From assembly GCA_036399175.1 (NCBI GenBank), contig DASWNP010000011.1:1-64000 (forward strand): a stretch of 64,000 bases of DNA, given 5' to 3'. Made by a program: the position numbers and the translations under genes. Below, piece by piece: positions 33,013 through 41,410 of this stretch; position 1 is the first letter of the stretch; the number at the start of each line of letters is the position of its first letter. The notes under the pieces were generated by a model. It had not been told where the DNA came from. It was given only the letters and a program-made list of their open reading frames with translations, and did no database searches. This stretch comes from DASWNP01 sp036399175 (GTDB lineage Bacteria; Acidobacteriota; Blastocatellia; Pyrinomonadales; Pyrinomonadaceae).

Positions 33013-34791
33013 TTATGGAGTTACTCTTCTCGGTCGCTGAGCCGGCGCGGGCGGCGGTGCGGGCGCGGGCGTTTGCGTGGAGGTGAGGCCGCTCATGGCT
33101 GCTTCGAGGGCGTCGATGTCGCAGCCGGGGTCGCGCCCGTTGTCGGCGCGGCGTTTGAAGGGGCTGTTCGGGGCGAGACGATAGTTGCCGCGAGCGTAAT
33201 CGACGAAGCCCACGTCCGACGCCGCGCCGACGAAGAAGTTGCCGGGCGGATATTTCTTCGAGACCGCGTCTACGTCCATAACGCCGAACATGACGTTGCG
33301 CTCGTAGACGTACTTTCTATCTATCGACGGGTCTGGATAGGCGCGATAGCCGCGTCCGTTCGGGTCGTTGACGGGATGATAGTAAGGATTGTATTGCGGG
33401 TCGATGTGGCCTCTGAAGGCGTTGATGCCTTCGTAGACCGAAACGTCGCGCCCCCAGCCGTTGCCGCCGCGCATCCAGATGTTGTTTCGTATGTAGAGCC
33501 CTCGACGCGCGGGCGCGCGGTCGTTGCCAATGCGCGCGGTCTGCTGGTCAACCTCTGCTACCGTGTTGTGCTCGACCGTCACCTCGTCGGCCTCGATGCT
33601 CGTGCTGATGAAATAGCCTTCCGCGACGCCGCCCCCGTACTTAGCGCGGCTAATGTCTGCGGCGAGATTGTTGATGATTTGGATACGCCTGTTGCCCGCC
33701 GTCTGCGTGCCGCTATCTCCTATCTGGATGGCGCTCCCGACGTGACGAAAGATGTTATGACGCACGACCACGTCCTGACAGGCTGACCACGGAGCGCGCC
33801 CGTGCTGATTCGTCGCTTTGAGCAGGACGGCGACGCCGGTCTGCTCGTCCTTCCAACTGTTCTCAAATAAATTCCCTTCTATCAATACCCTCTGCCCGTT
33901 CTTTATCTCCAACAGATTCTTCACTACCCACTGCCGCCCGTCGAAGCTCTCGTGCCCCTCTCTCCACCTCCACGGCTTCGTCATCTGATTCCGCCTGATT
34001 ACTATGTCCGACGGTATCAATCCTTCTATCCGAGGGTCGTCTCCCCCGAACATCACATTCTCTCCTGCCGCTTCCAGATAGTTGTTCTCTATCAGATAGG
34101 GGCCTGGCCCCCATGCTCCCCACACCGCTTGAGAGTCCTGCCAGGGATGATGAATCTCTGAGACATGAGAGTTGATGAGAGCCATCTCACGACCGTTGAA
34201 GCAGACGCCTCTGGTTTGCTGGCTGTCGACGAAGCCGTGAACATAGACTCTGTCGAGGATGATGTGATGAGGCATCTGTTCGACTGATGATTCATTGCCT
34301 TCGCCGAGCCAGATAAGATTGCGGACATCGGCGGAAGAATCGACGGGTGCGAATTCTATCCCGACGAACCGGTAATGATGTGCGCGAGGCTCGGCCTGTA
34401 AAGCTTTGGTGGCTTTGCCGGGCGCGACGAGCTTGGGCATAAGCGGCGCGTGCGAGGGCGTGATGCGTTGGCCTGCGCCGGGCAGCCTGTCTTCGGCTGA
34501 GGAACGAATCGTAATCCAGTCGGCGTCCGTGCCCGTGCCCTGTTTGAAGGGCAGAGTGAAGGGGCCTGTGTAGGTTGCGCCCGCTTCGAGAATGATGGTG
34601 TCGCCGGGCTGCGCCTCGGCGAGCGCCCTCTGAAAATCGCCGCGCGCTCCGACTCTTTTCGTGCGCGAAGATGCGTCGCTCTCCGCGCGGGGCGCTGTTC
34701 TTCCACGACTGCCCCGTCGCTGCGTCAGAGCGAACGTCAGGCCAGCCGCCAGGACGAGCGTCGCCAGGAGTGTCACAGACAGAGTCTTCAT
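33013..34791 (-). CDS. Secreted right-handed beta-helix protein
   Basis: Secreted or anchored protein of 592 residues with an N-terminal signal (VTLLATLVLAAGLTFALT) and a parallel beta-helix covering most of its length. Visible coils include DFQRALAEAQPGDTIILEAG, HHIILDRVYVHGFVDSQQT, SDIVIRRNQMTKPWRW and DEVTVEHNTVAEVD. It ends with an Ala/Pro-rich tail. It resembles the N-terminal half of the protein at 27865-31317 but lacks the linker, LamG-like and TIGR03437 domains. A 634-base tract (33751-34384) is nearly identical to that gene. Folds of this type include pectate-lyase-like enzymes; no catalytic assignment is possible here. The start overlaps the YdcF-family stop by 4 bases (ATGA). Confidence 0.88.
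   Translation of the reverse strand: MKTLSVTLLATLVLAAGLTFALTQRRGSRGRTAPRAESDASSRTKRVGARGDFQRALAEAQPGDTIILEAGATYTGPFTLPFKQGTGTDADWITIRSSAEDRLPGAGQRITPSHAPLMPKLVAPGKATKALQAEPRAHHYRFVGIEFAPVDSSADVRNLIWLGEGNESSVEQMPHHIILDRVYVHGFVDSQQTRGVCFNGREMALINSHVSEIHHPWQDSQAVWGAWGPGPYLIENNYLEAAGENVMFGGDDPRIEGLIPSDIVIRRNQMTKPWRWREGHESFDGRQWVVKNLLEIKNGQRVLIEGNLFENSWKDEQTGVAVLLKATNQHGRAPWSACQDVVVRHNIFRHVGSAIQIGDSGTQTAGNRRIQIINNLAADISRAKYGGGVAEGYFISTSIEADEVTVEHNTVAEVDQQTARIGNDRAPARRGLYIRNNIWMRGGNGWGRDVSVYEGINAFRGHIDPQYNPYYHPVNDPNGRGYRAYPDPSIDRKYVYERNVMFGVMDVDAVSKKYPPGNFFVGAASDVGFVDYARGNYRLAPNSPFKRRADNGRDPGCDIDALEAAMSGLTSTQTPAPAPPPAPAQRPRRVTP
33751..34384. repeat. Near-identical tract shared with 30220-30853
   Basis: Counterpart of the tract in the large beta-helix gene, same strand, no indels, offset 3531 bases. 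The boundaries are abrupt on both sides. Confidence 0.8.
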
Positions 34792-35441
34792 CCGACCTCA
34801 CGGGCGTAGCGCAGCCGGTAGTAAGCGAGCTTCGCGTATTCGCCGCCGACGCTTCGCCACCCGCTCGCGCCGAGCCACCACTTAGCGCACGCGCCCGCCT
34901 GTTCCGGCGGCGCGTCGATACCGACCGCGATATTGCTTCCTCGAAAAACGCGGCGCAGAGTCCAGAGCGCGCGGCGCGTATGGAAGGGCGAGGTCACGAC
35001 CAGAAGCGAGCGTGTTCCGCGCTGCTCCGCGAGACGACGCGCCTGCCGAGCCTCTTCAAACGTGCTCGAAACAACCTCCGGCCAAACCTCTATGCTCTCT
35101 TCGGGCACGCCCGCCCTCAGAAGCTCTTCCCTCGCGCGTTCGTAGAAGAAGGGGTTGCGCTGCTCGGCGCTCGACCAGCCGCCGCGCAATCCGTCGTTCG
35201 TCAAAACAATCTTCGGCGCGCGTCCCTCACGAAAAAGTCGCGCCGCCCACTCAGCACGCTCGCGGTAATCAGCCGCCCCGCTCAACACGAGCAGCGCGTC
35301 GGCTCGCTCGGGCGGGGCACGCACGACCAACCAGCAAGCAGCCATCCAGGCGACCAACGGCCAGAGTGCGAGCGATACCAATACCGGTATAAAGATGCGC
35401 CGCAAGCGCGACCTTCGCTCTTCACCAGCAGATGCCGTCAT
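34788..35441 (-). CDS. YdcF/ElyC-family (DUF218) protein
   Basis: Inner-membrane protein with one N-terminal anchor (IFIPVLVSLALWPLVAWMAA) and a DUF218 domain: ADALLVLSGAADYRERAEWA, APKIVLTNDGLRGGW, STFEEARQARRLAEQRG, SLLVVTSPFHTRRALWTLRR. Relatives include ElyC and SanA, linked to envelope integrity and lipid-carrier metabolism. Three ATGs are possible (35486, 35465, 35441); 35441 leaves the smallest overlap with the dehydrogenase gene and still keeps the anchor. The 3' end overlaps the beta-helix start as ATGA, so the two are probably translationally coupled. Confidence 0.82.
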   Translation of the reverse strand: MTASAGEERRSRLRRIFIPVLVSLALWPLVAWMAACWLVVRAPPERADALLVLSGAADYRERAEWAARLFREGRAPKIVLTNDGLRGGWSSAEQRNPFFYERAREELLRAGVPEESIEVWPEVVSSTFEEARQARRLAEQRGTRSLLVVTSPFHTRRALWTLRRVFRGSNIAVGIDAPPEQAGACAKWWLGASGWRSVGGEYAKLAYYRLRYAREVG

Positions 35442-36735
35442 ACTGAGCGTCGCTCGTTCGCCCATCAAAGAGACGGACGAGGTCAATCACCTTCTGGTCA
35501 CTTCTGAGCCTTCCCTCGACGGCGCGAAACTCTTCGGCCTTGTTGCCGATGATGACGACCTCCGAGCTTTCCAGCACTTCGTCGATGCTGGCGCGCATCA
35601 GTTGAGAGATGTGCGGTATCTCTCGCTCGATGTACTCCTTGTTTGCGCCGAAGAGGCGCGCGAGCGAAACGTCGCGGTCGTAGATTGAAAGCTGGATGCC
35701 TTTGCCGATGAGCGTCTCGATTAAAGCGACCATCGGCGATTCGCGTAAATCATCCGTGCCCGCCTTGAAGCTGAAGCCGAGCACGCCGACCCGTTTGCTG
35801 CCCGTGCTGAGAACCATCTCGACGGCGCGCTCAATCTGCCGACGGTTGCTCGGCAGAATAGACGACAGAAGCGGTACTTCCACGTCTAACTCCTTCGCCT
35901 TGTAGACGACGGCTCTCAAGTCCTTCGGCAGACACGAGCCGCCGAAGGCGAAGCCCGGCTTGAGGTAATAAGGCGACAGGTTGAGCTTCGTGTCCTGGCA
36001 GAAGACGCTCATCACTTCATGGCTGTCGATGCCGAGCCCTTTGCAGATGTTTCCAATCTCGTTGGCGAAGCCGACCTTCAGGGCATGGAAGCAGTTGCAG
36101 GCATACTTGACCATCTCGGCGGCCTTGACACTCGTCACCAGCAGCGGCGCGTCGATGTTCTTGTAGAGACGACGGACGCTGGCCGCCGTGTCTTCGTCGT
36201 CCGCGCCGATGAGCGTGAAGGGCGGCGCGTAGAAATCCTTGAGCGACGTTCCTTCGCGCAAGAATTCAGGGTTGATGCAGACGCCGAAGTCGCGCCCGGC
36301 CTTGAGCCCCGAATAGACTTCGAGCGTCGGGGTGACGACCGACTCAATCGTGCCCGGCAGCATCGTGCTGCGAATGACGACGGTGTGGCGCGTGCGTTTG
36401 GCTTCGAGCGCGGCGGCGATTTCCTGGCAGACGCGCTTGACGTAGGTCAGGTCGAGGCTGCCGTTCGAGTGGCTAGGCGTGCCGACGCAAATCAGAGAGA
36501 GTTCCGTCTCGCGGACAGCCTCCGCCGAATCGGTCGTCGCGCGCAGGCGCTTGGCTCCGACCATCTCGGCTATCAACTCTCCGATGCCTGCCTCGACAAT
36601 CGGGCTCTTGCCGTCGTTGATGATGCCGACCTTCGTCGCGTTGACATCGACGCCGACGACTTCGTGCCCCTCCCTTGCGAAGCAGGCCGCCGACACGCAC
36701 CCGACGTAGCCCAAACCAAAAACGCTCAGCTTCAT
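35422..36735 (-). CDS. UDP-glucose/GDP-mannose 6-dehydrogenase
   Basis: NAD-dependent, four-electron oxidation of a nucleotide sugar to the uronic acid. The N-terminal Rossmann motif is VFGLGYVGCVSAACFA (about 5-20). The active-site region KPGFAFGGSCLPKDLRAVVY (about 258-277) holds the catalytic cysteine. INPEFLREGT and KAAEMVKYACNCFHALKVGF also fit. The SPYYLKPGFAFGGSCLPKDL stretch is closest to the GDP-mannose (AlgD-like) branch, so mannuronic acid is a candidate product; UDP-glucuronate is not excluded. It is followed by a glycosyltransferase with ATGA overlap. A uronic acid precursor fits the amidotransferases and lyase-like gene in this operon. Confidence 0.93.
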   Translation of the reverse strand: MKLSVFGLGYVGCVSAACFAREGHEVVGVDVNATKVGIINDGKSPIVEAGIGELIAEMVGAKRLRATTDSAEAVRETELSLICVGTPSHSNGSLDLTYVKRVCQEIAAALEAKRTRHTVVIRSTMLPGTIESVVTPTLEVYSGLKAGRDFGVCINPEFLREGTSLKDFYAPPFTLIGADDEDTAASVRRLYKNIDAPLLVTSVKAAEMVKYACNCFHALKVGFANEIGNICKGLGIDSHEVMSVFCQDTKLNLSPYYLKPGFAFGGSCLPKDLRAVVYKAKELDVEVPLLSSILPSNRRQIERAVEMVLSTGSKRVGVLGFSFKAGTDDLRESPMVALIETLIGKGIQLSIYDRDVSLARLFGANKEYIEREIPHISQLMRASIDEVLESSEVVIIGNKAEEFRAVEGRLRSDQKVIDLVRLFDGRTSDAQYDGICW

Positions 36736-37979
36736 TCAAAAGACTCCCTCTGTTTTGATAACGCCCGCGCGCTCCGGCGTCGCTCCGAGCGCAGCAGCCC
36801 CGTTAGAAAGCTTCCGCCCCAGACGAAATGAATCGTGAAGAAAACCAACGGTAAGACGAAGAGCAAACGCGCGTCTCCGCTCTTTCGCGCAAGCTGCGCC
36901 GCGCAGACGAGCGCCAGCGCCAGATAAGCGCCCATTTCAAGCGTCAGCAGCGCCCACGCGACAGGCCAAAAGAAGCCGACCGCGCCGAGCACGAACATCG
37001 ACGCGACGAACACAGGCGCGACCAGATGCCGCCATCTCGCCGAGCGCGGATGCAGCTTGAGCATCTGCGCCTTCCAGTTGCCGTAGCGCGCGTACTGCGC
37101 GGCGAGGTCTCGAAGAGTCGCCCGCGCGAAGTAGTCGCAATGCTCCGAGGTGTCGAGCACGACGCGCCCGCCGCCCATCCGCACGCGGTAGTTGAAATCG
37201 TAATCCTCGTTCGCCAGCAAATCCTCGTTGAAGCCGCTGAGCCTCTGCCAAAGCTCCTTTCGGAAAGAGCCGAACGGCACGGTATCGACCGACTGCTCCG
37301 TCGCGCTCGTCGTATCGCTCAGGCGATACTTCGCGTCGCCGATGCCGAACGGATGTGCCACCGCCAGCGCGATGGCGCGCGCCACGAGACTCTCCGCGCC
37401 GGGGCGAATACGCCAGGGCATCCCGACTACCGAAGCCTCGCCGCGCCGAAGGACTTCCACGCAGCGACGCACGTAGCCGCCGGAGGCAACGGAATGCGCG
37501 TCCATCCGCACGACGATGTCGCCGCGCGCGGCTTCGATGCCGAGGTTGAGCGCGGCCGGGATGTTCCGTTCCGCGTTGTCGAGCACGCGCACGCTCGTCT
37601 CCGGATGCTCCCGCCTGAAACGCTCGATGCAGGCGCGCGTGCCGTCCTCCGACATGCCATCGACCACGATGATTTCGTAAGCCGCGCTCTCGTACTGCCC
37701 CGAAAGGTTCTCCAGCACCTTCTCTATAAAACGCTCTTCGTTGTAGCAGGGAATGACGACGGAGACGAAGGGCAAGGCGGAAGGCGGAACGCGGAACGCG
37801 GAATCAGAATCGTTCTTTGTCGTCGGCGGAAGATGGATGAAAGCGTCGTTCGCGGAAGTTGCGCTCTGAGCGGGCGGGAGTTCCTCAAGCTCACAACGCA
37901 TGTTCTCGACAGGCCGGCTTTCGCCGAGCCCGTTTTCGTCGAGCCTCTTTTCGTTCATCGTTCCGCGTTCAGCGTTCAT
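36732..37979 (-). CDS. Glycosyltransferase family 2, membrane-anchored
   Basis: Polysaccharide glycosyltransferase. The GT2 domain starts at FVSVVIPCYNEERFIEKVLE (about 75-95), then VVDGMSEDGT and VVRMDAHSVA. Three C-terminal membrane helices follow (VAPVFVASMFVLGAVGFFWP onward). The first 70 residues are atypical: they are encoded by two arms of a heptad-repeat palindrome and its spacer. ATG 37979 gives 415 residues; ATG 37958 or 37901 are alternatives. The frame continues upstream into the next gene, but that part is not coding. It overlaps the dehydrogenase start by 4 bases. Confidence 0.88.
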   Translation of the reverse strand: MNAERGTMNEKRLDENGLGESRPVENMRCELEELPPAQSATSANDAFIHLPPTTKNDSDSAFRVPPSALPFVSVVIPCYNEERFIEKVLENLSGQYESAAYEIIVVDGMSEDGTRACIERFRREHPETSVRVLDNAERNIPAALNLGIEAARGDIVVRMDAHSVASGGYVRRCVEVLRRGEASVVGMPWRIRPGAESLVARAIALAVAHPFGIGDAKYRLSDTTSATEQSVDTVPFGSFRKELWQRLSGFNEDLLANEDYDFNYRVRMGGGRVVLDTSEHCDYFARATLRDLAAQYARYGNWKAQMLKLHPRSARWRHLVAPVFVASMFVLGAVGFFWPVAWALLTLEMGAYLALALVCAAQLARKSGDARLLFVLPLVFFTIHFVWGGSFLTGLLRSERRRSARALSKQRESFE

Positions 37980-37987
37980 CGTTTCTT
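37772..37987. repeat. Heptad-repeat palindrome inside a glycosyltransferase 5' end, unit CGCGGAA
   Basis: The left arm (37772-37812) has GGCGGAA and CGCGGAA heptads. The right arm (37951-37987) carries the complementary type (TTCCGCG, TTCATCG). The 138-base spacer and both arms are read as the first residues of the GT2 gene; the right arm touches the stop of the upstream gene. Confidence 0.75.
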
Positions 37988-39252
37988 CAGATTGTCGCCC
38001 GTGCGTTCTCTTCGAGCGGCGTGGAGGTTTGGTGAGAGAGAGCGCGGCGCGTGCGCGCACGCTCGCAGATGTCCGCGAAGCTTTGGGCGACCTTCGACCA
38101 ACCGAACTGCTCGCGGACGAGCGTCGCGCCGCGAAGAGCAAGCGCGCGAGCGTAAGGTTCGTCGGTGACGAGCCGGACGATTCTGTCGGCGAAAGCTTCG
38201 GGCTCGTCGGCGATGAGCAGCTCCGCGCCGTCCGCGATGGGCAGACCTTCTGCGCCGACGGTGGTCGAGACGATGGGCAGCTCCATCGCCATCGCTTCGT
38301 AGATTTTGAGACGCGTCCCGCCGCCGACGCGGATGGGCACGACGTAAGCGGAAGCGCGTTCCATGTACGGGCGCACGTCTTCGACGCGCCCGGTGACGAC
38401 GATGGACGCATCGCGCTGGCCGAGCGCGACGAGGCTCGCAGAAGGGTTGCGCCCGACGACCGTCAGCGTCACTTGAGGGACTCGCTCTCTGACGCGCGGC
38501 AGTACTTCTTCCGTGAAGTAGCGGATGGCATCTTCGTTGGGCAGCCAATCCATCGAGCCCGTGAAGACGAGGTTGAAGGGGTCGCGCGTCTCGCGCCCGT
38601 GCGGGCGGAAGTATTCCGTATCGACGCCGGTCGGCACGTCTTCCACCTTCTCGACGCCGTACTCGCGCCGCATCGTCTCGCAGTCTTCGCGCGAGACGGC
38701 GACGACGCCGTCAAACCTCCGGCACGCCGCGCGCTCGTAGGCGCGCGATTTCAACCATTGCCCGTAGAGATACGCCTTCTTCAGAGGGTGCTTCTGCACT
38801 TCGTAGTGGCGCTGCCAAATCATCGCCTCGACGTTGTGTTGAAAGAGCACGCTCGCGCAATTGAGCTGCGGCGGCACGTTGATGCTCGGTTGCAGGAAAT
38901 CGCAGACCAGCACGTCGAACGTCTCGCGCGCCGTCAGCCGCGAAATCTCGCGCCGCATCCCCGCCGACTCGTACTTCTTCATAAAATAGGGCAGCCGCGA
39001 GACCAGATTCGTCGCCAGCTCGACGTAAAAACCGGGCGTGAACTTAGGACGCGTCCGGTGCGGCACGGTGATTAGCTCGTGGCAATACTCGACGGCGCGC
39101 TCGCGCGCATCCTCACTGCCGGAGCCGTCGTCGAGCGTCAGGTACGTCACGTGATGCTCGCGCCTTAGCTCCTTCAGCATGTTGTAAGTGCGAATCTTGC
39201 CGCCCTTATCTACCGGGTGCAGCAGTTCCGTCTTGAGCCAGAGAATATGCAT
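37987..39252 (-). CDS. Glycosyltransferase family 4
   Basis: GT-B fold enzyme for polysaccharide assembly. The N-terminal half starts MHILWLKTELLHPVDKGGKI, similar to the PEP-CTERM-linked sugar transferases. The C-terminal half has the donor site: NLVFTGSMDWLPNEDAIRYF, VTLTVVGRNPSASL, PIRVGGGTRLKIYEAMAMEL and VSTTVGAEGLP (about 290-345). No membrane segment is seen. ATG 39252 is chosen over TTG codons 39261 and 39258; neither has a ribosome site. A composite heptad repeat separates it from the first asparagine synthase gene upstream. Confidence 0.9.
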   Translation of the reverse strand: MHILWLKTELLHPVDKGGKIRTYNMLKELRREHHVTYLTLDDGSGSEDARERAVEYCHELITVPHRTRPKFTPGFYVELATNLVSRLPYFMKKYESAGMRREISRLTARETFDVLVCDFLQPSINVPPQLNCASVLFQHNVEAMIWQRHYEVQKHPLKKAYLYGQWLKSRAYERAACRRFDGVVAVSREDCETMRREYGVEKVEDVPTGVDTEYFRPHGRETRDPFNLVFTGSMDWLPNEDAIRYFTEEVLPRVRERVPQVTLTVVGRNPSASLVALGQRDASIVVTGRVEDVRPYMERASAYVVPIRVGGGTRLKIYEAMAMELPIVSTTVGAEGLPIADGAELLIADEPEAFADRIVRLVTDEPYARALALRGATLVREQFGWSKVAQSFADICERARTRRALSHQTSTPLEENARATI

Positions 39253-39263
39253 AGGCAACAATT

Positions 39264-39434
39264 GGGGGATGGGGGTCAGGGGTCGGGGGTTGGGGTTTGA
39301 GTTTCAAGTTTCGAGTTTCAAGTTCAGGTCTCAGGTTTTTAGGTTTCAAGTTTCAGATGTTTGGTTTCAAGCTTCAGGTCGAGGGGCTTCGGGACTTGTT
39401 TTTCCCCAACCCCCAACCCCTAACCCCCATCCCC
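39264..39434. repeat. Composite heptad-repeat element, units GGGGGTC and GTTTCAA
   Basis: The outer left arm (39264-39298, GGGGGTC/GGGGGTT heptads) pairs with the outer right arm (about 39404-39434, CCCCCAA/CCCCTAA). The interior (39299-39379) is filled with GTTTCAA/GTTTCGA heptads that have no inverted partner here; the same unit recurs at 44028-44068. Confidence 0.78.
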
Positions 39435-39439
39435 TTCTC

Positions 39440-41410
39440 TTATCTCCCCACCCCTACTTCCATCGCGCCGGTTTCGGCGTGGTGCGCGAGGTCGGGTTGT
39501 TCGGCGTCGATGAAGCGGCGCATCCACATCTCGAAGTTGACGAGCGCCCAGAGACGTTCGGAGTGATTCTCTCCGGCCTGATGGCGCGCGACGAGGCGTT
39601 GGATGAAATCGGGACGGAAGAGACCGCGCGCGGCGGCGCGCTCGCCGAGGACGTATTCGTCGATGAGGTGTCGGAACTCCCCGCGAAACCACGCGCCGAC
39701 GGGGACGGGAAAGCCCATCTTCGGGCGCGTCAGAATCTCCGGGGGCAGCACGCCCTTCATGCTCTCGCGCAGGATGTACTTCGTCGTCCAGCCTCGCCTG
39801 AGCTTGAGCCTGAGCGGCAGGCGCGCCGTGAACTCGACGAGCTTATGGTCGAGGAAGGGCACGCGGCTCTCGATCGAGGCGGCCATGCTCATCTGGTCTT
39901 GCTTCATCAAAAGCTCGTGCAGGTAGGTCTTCACGTCGGCGTAGAGCATTCGATTGAGCGTCGAGGGCGAATCGGCGCGCTCGTAGTGGCCGCGCATGAC
40001 GGCGTAAGGGTCTATCACGCCGACGCGCTCTCTCGTCTCGGGCGTGAGCAAATCATTCTGCATCGCGCGAGAGAAGACGGAGAAGTTGTCGAAGTAGAGC
40101 GCTTCGAGCGTCGGCTCAAGCATGAGGAAGGTGCGCTGAAGTTTCTGCCGCGCCTTCGAGGCGACAGGCAAAGCTTCGATGCGTCCGCGCACGAGACGAC
40201 GCAGCGAGGCGGGCGCGAGCGAGTGATACTTCGCGCCGAACGAGAGCAGGTGCAAAGTCTTTCGATAACGCTCGTAGCCGGCGAGCATCTCGTCGCTGCC
40301 TTCGCCCGTGAGCACTACCTTGACGTGGCGCGAGGCGAGATGCGAGACGAAGTAGAGCGCGACGCTGCTGGGATGCGCGAGCGGCTCGTCTTCGTGCCAG
40401 ACGAGCGAGGGCAGGGCGTCGAAGAACTGGCCGGGACTGACGACGATTTCGTGATGGTCTGTTTTGAAGCGGCGGGCGACGAGGCGCGCGTACTCAAGCT
40501 CGTTGGCCTCGCGCTCGGCGAAGGCGACGGAGAAGGTCTTGATGGGCTCGTCCACCATCCGGCTCATCACGGCGGCGATGGCCGAAGAGTCGATGCCGCC
40601 GGAGAGAAACATGCCGAGCGGCACGTCGGCCATCAGTCGTAGCCGCACGGAAGTTTCAAACAGCTCGCGCCACTCTTCTATCAGGTCGCGGTCGCTGCGA
40701 CTATCCAAGTCGCCGTCTGCTTCAGCCGCGAAAGACAAGTCCCAGTATTTTTGGATGCGAAGGTGGCCGTCGCGCCAGAGCATCGTGTGGCCGGGCATCA
40801 GGCGGCGGACGCCCCGGAAGAGCGTCTCTTCGCCGGAGGTGGCGTGGTTGGCGAGATAGTCGGGCAGCGCCTCGTAGTTAAGCTCGGCGCGGACGGCGCG
40901 CGCTTCGAGAAGCGATTTAATCTCGGAGGCGAAATAGAGCGAGCCGTCGGCGTCGTGCACGTAGTAGAGCGGTTTGACGCCGAGACGGTCGCGGGCGATG
41001 AAAAGCTCGCGCCGGCGCGCGTCCCAGATGGCGAAGGCGAACATGCCGCGCAGGTGTTCGACGCAAGCCTCTCGGTGTTCTTCGTAGAGATGCAGAATAG
41101 TTTCGGTGTCGCAATGCGTGCGGTAGCGGTGGCCGCGCGCTTCGAGCGACTGGCGGAAGTCCGCGTGGTTATAAATCTCGCCGTTGTAGACGATGTGAAG
41201 CGTGTCGTCCTCGTTGGTCATCGGCTGGTGGCCGGAGGCGACATCGACGATGCTCAGACGCCTGTGTCCGAGCCCGACGCGCGCCTCGACGAAGAGCCCT
41301 TCGTCGTCCGGGCCTCGATGCGTTATCACGTCGCGCATGCGTTCGAGCGCGTCCACATCCAGACGCTCGCGCGAACGACTCGACAAAGCTATGCCGTTAA
41401 TCCCGCACAT
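39440..41410 (-). CDS. asnB: Asparagine synthase-type amidotransferase 1
   Basis: Glutamine-dependent ATP-using amidotransferase. Residue 2 is the nucleophilic cysteine (MCGINGI), so the start is fixed. Glutaminase signatures are THRGPDDEGLF, YNGEIYNHADFR and RGMFAFAIWD. The synthase domain has the PP-loop FLSGGIDSSAIAAVMS (about 258-273) and VVLTGEGSDEMLAGYERYRK. At 656 residues it is longer than housekeeping AsnB (about 550) and matches the exosortase-locus type. In this setting it probably amidates uronic acid residues of the polysaccharide rather than making free asparagine; this is inference from context. It overlaps the heparinase-like stop by 14 bases. Confidence 0.92.
   Translation of the reverse strand: MCGINGIALSSRSRERLDVDALERMRDVITHRGPDDEGLFVEARVGLGHRRLSIVDVASGHQPMTNEDDTLHIVYNGEIYNHADFRQSLEARGHRYRTHCDTETILHLYEEHREACVEHLRGMFAFAIWDARRRELFIARDRLGVKPLYYVHDADGSLYFASEIKSLLEARAVRAELNYEALPDYLANHATSGEETLFRGVRRLMPGHTMLWRDGHLRIQKYWDLSFAAEADGDLDSRSDRDLIEEWRELFETSVRLRLMADVPLGMFLSGGIDSSAIAAVMSRMVDEPIKTFSVAFAEREANELEYARLVARRFKTDHHEIVVSPGQFFDALPSLVWHEDEPLAHPSSVALYFVSHLASRHVKVVLTGEGSDEMLAGYERYRKTLHLLSFGAKYHSLAPASLRRLVRGRIEALPVASKARQKLQRTFLMLEPTLEALYFDNFSVFSRAMQNDLLTPETRERVGVIDPYAVMRGHYERADSPSTLNRMLYADVKTYLHELLMKQDQMSMAASIESRVPFLDHKLVEFTARLPLRLKLRRGWTTKYILRESMKGVLPPEILTRPKMGFPVPVGAWFRGEFRHLIDEYVLGERAAARGLFRPDFIQRLVARHQAGENHSERLWALVNFEMWMRRFIDAEQPDLAHHAETGAMEVGVGR

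Noticed and set aside
37026..38168. Plus-strand open frame of 380 codons
   Set aside because: Antisense to two glycosyltransferase genes, with no motif and no ribosome site.
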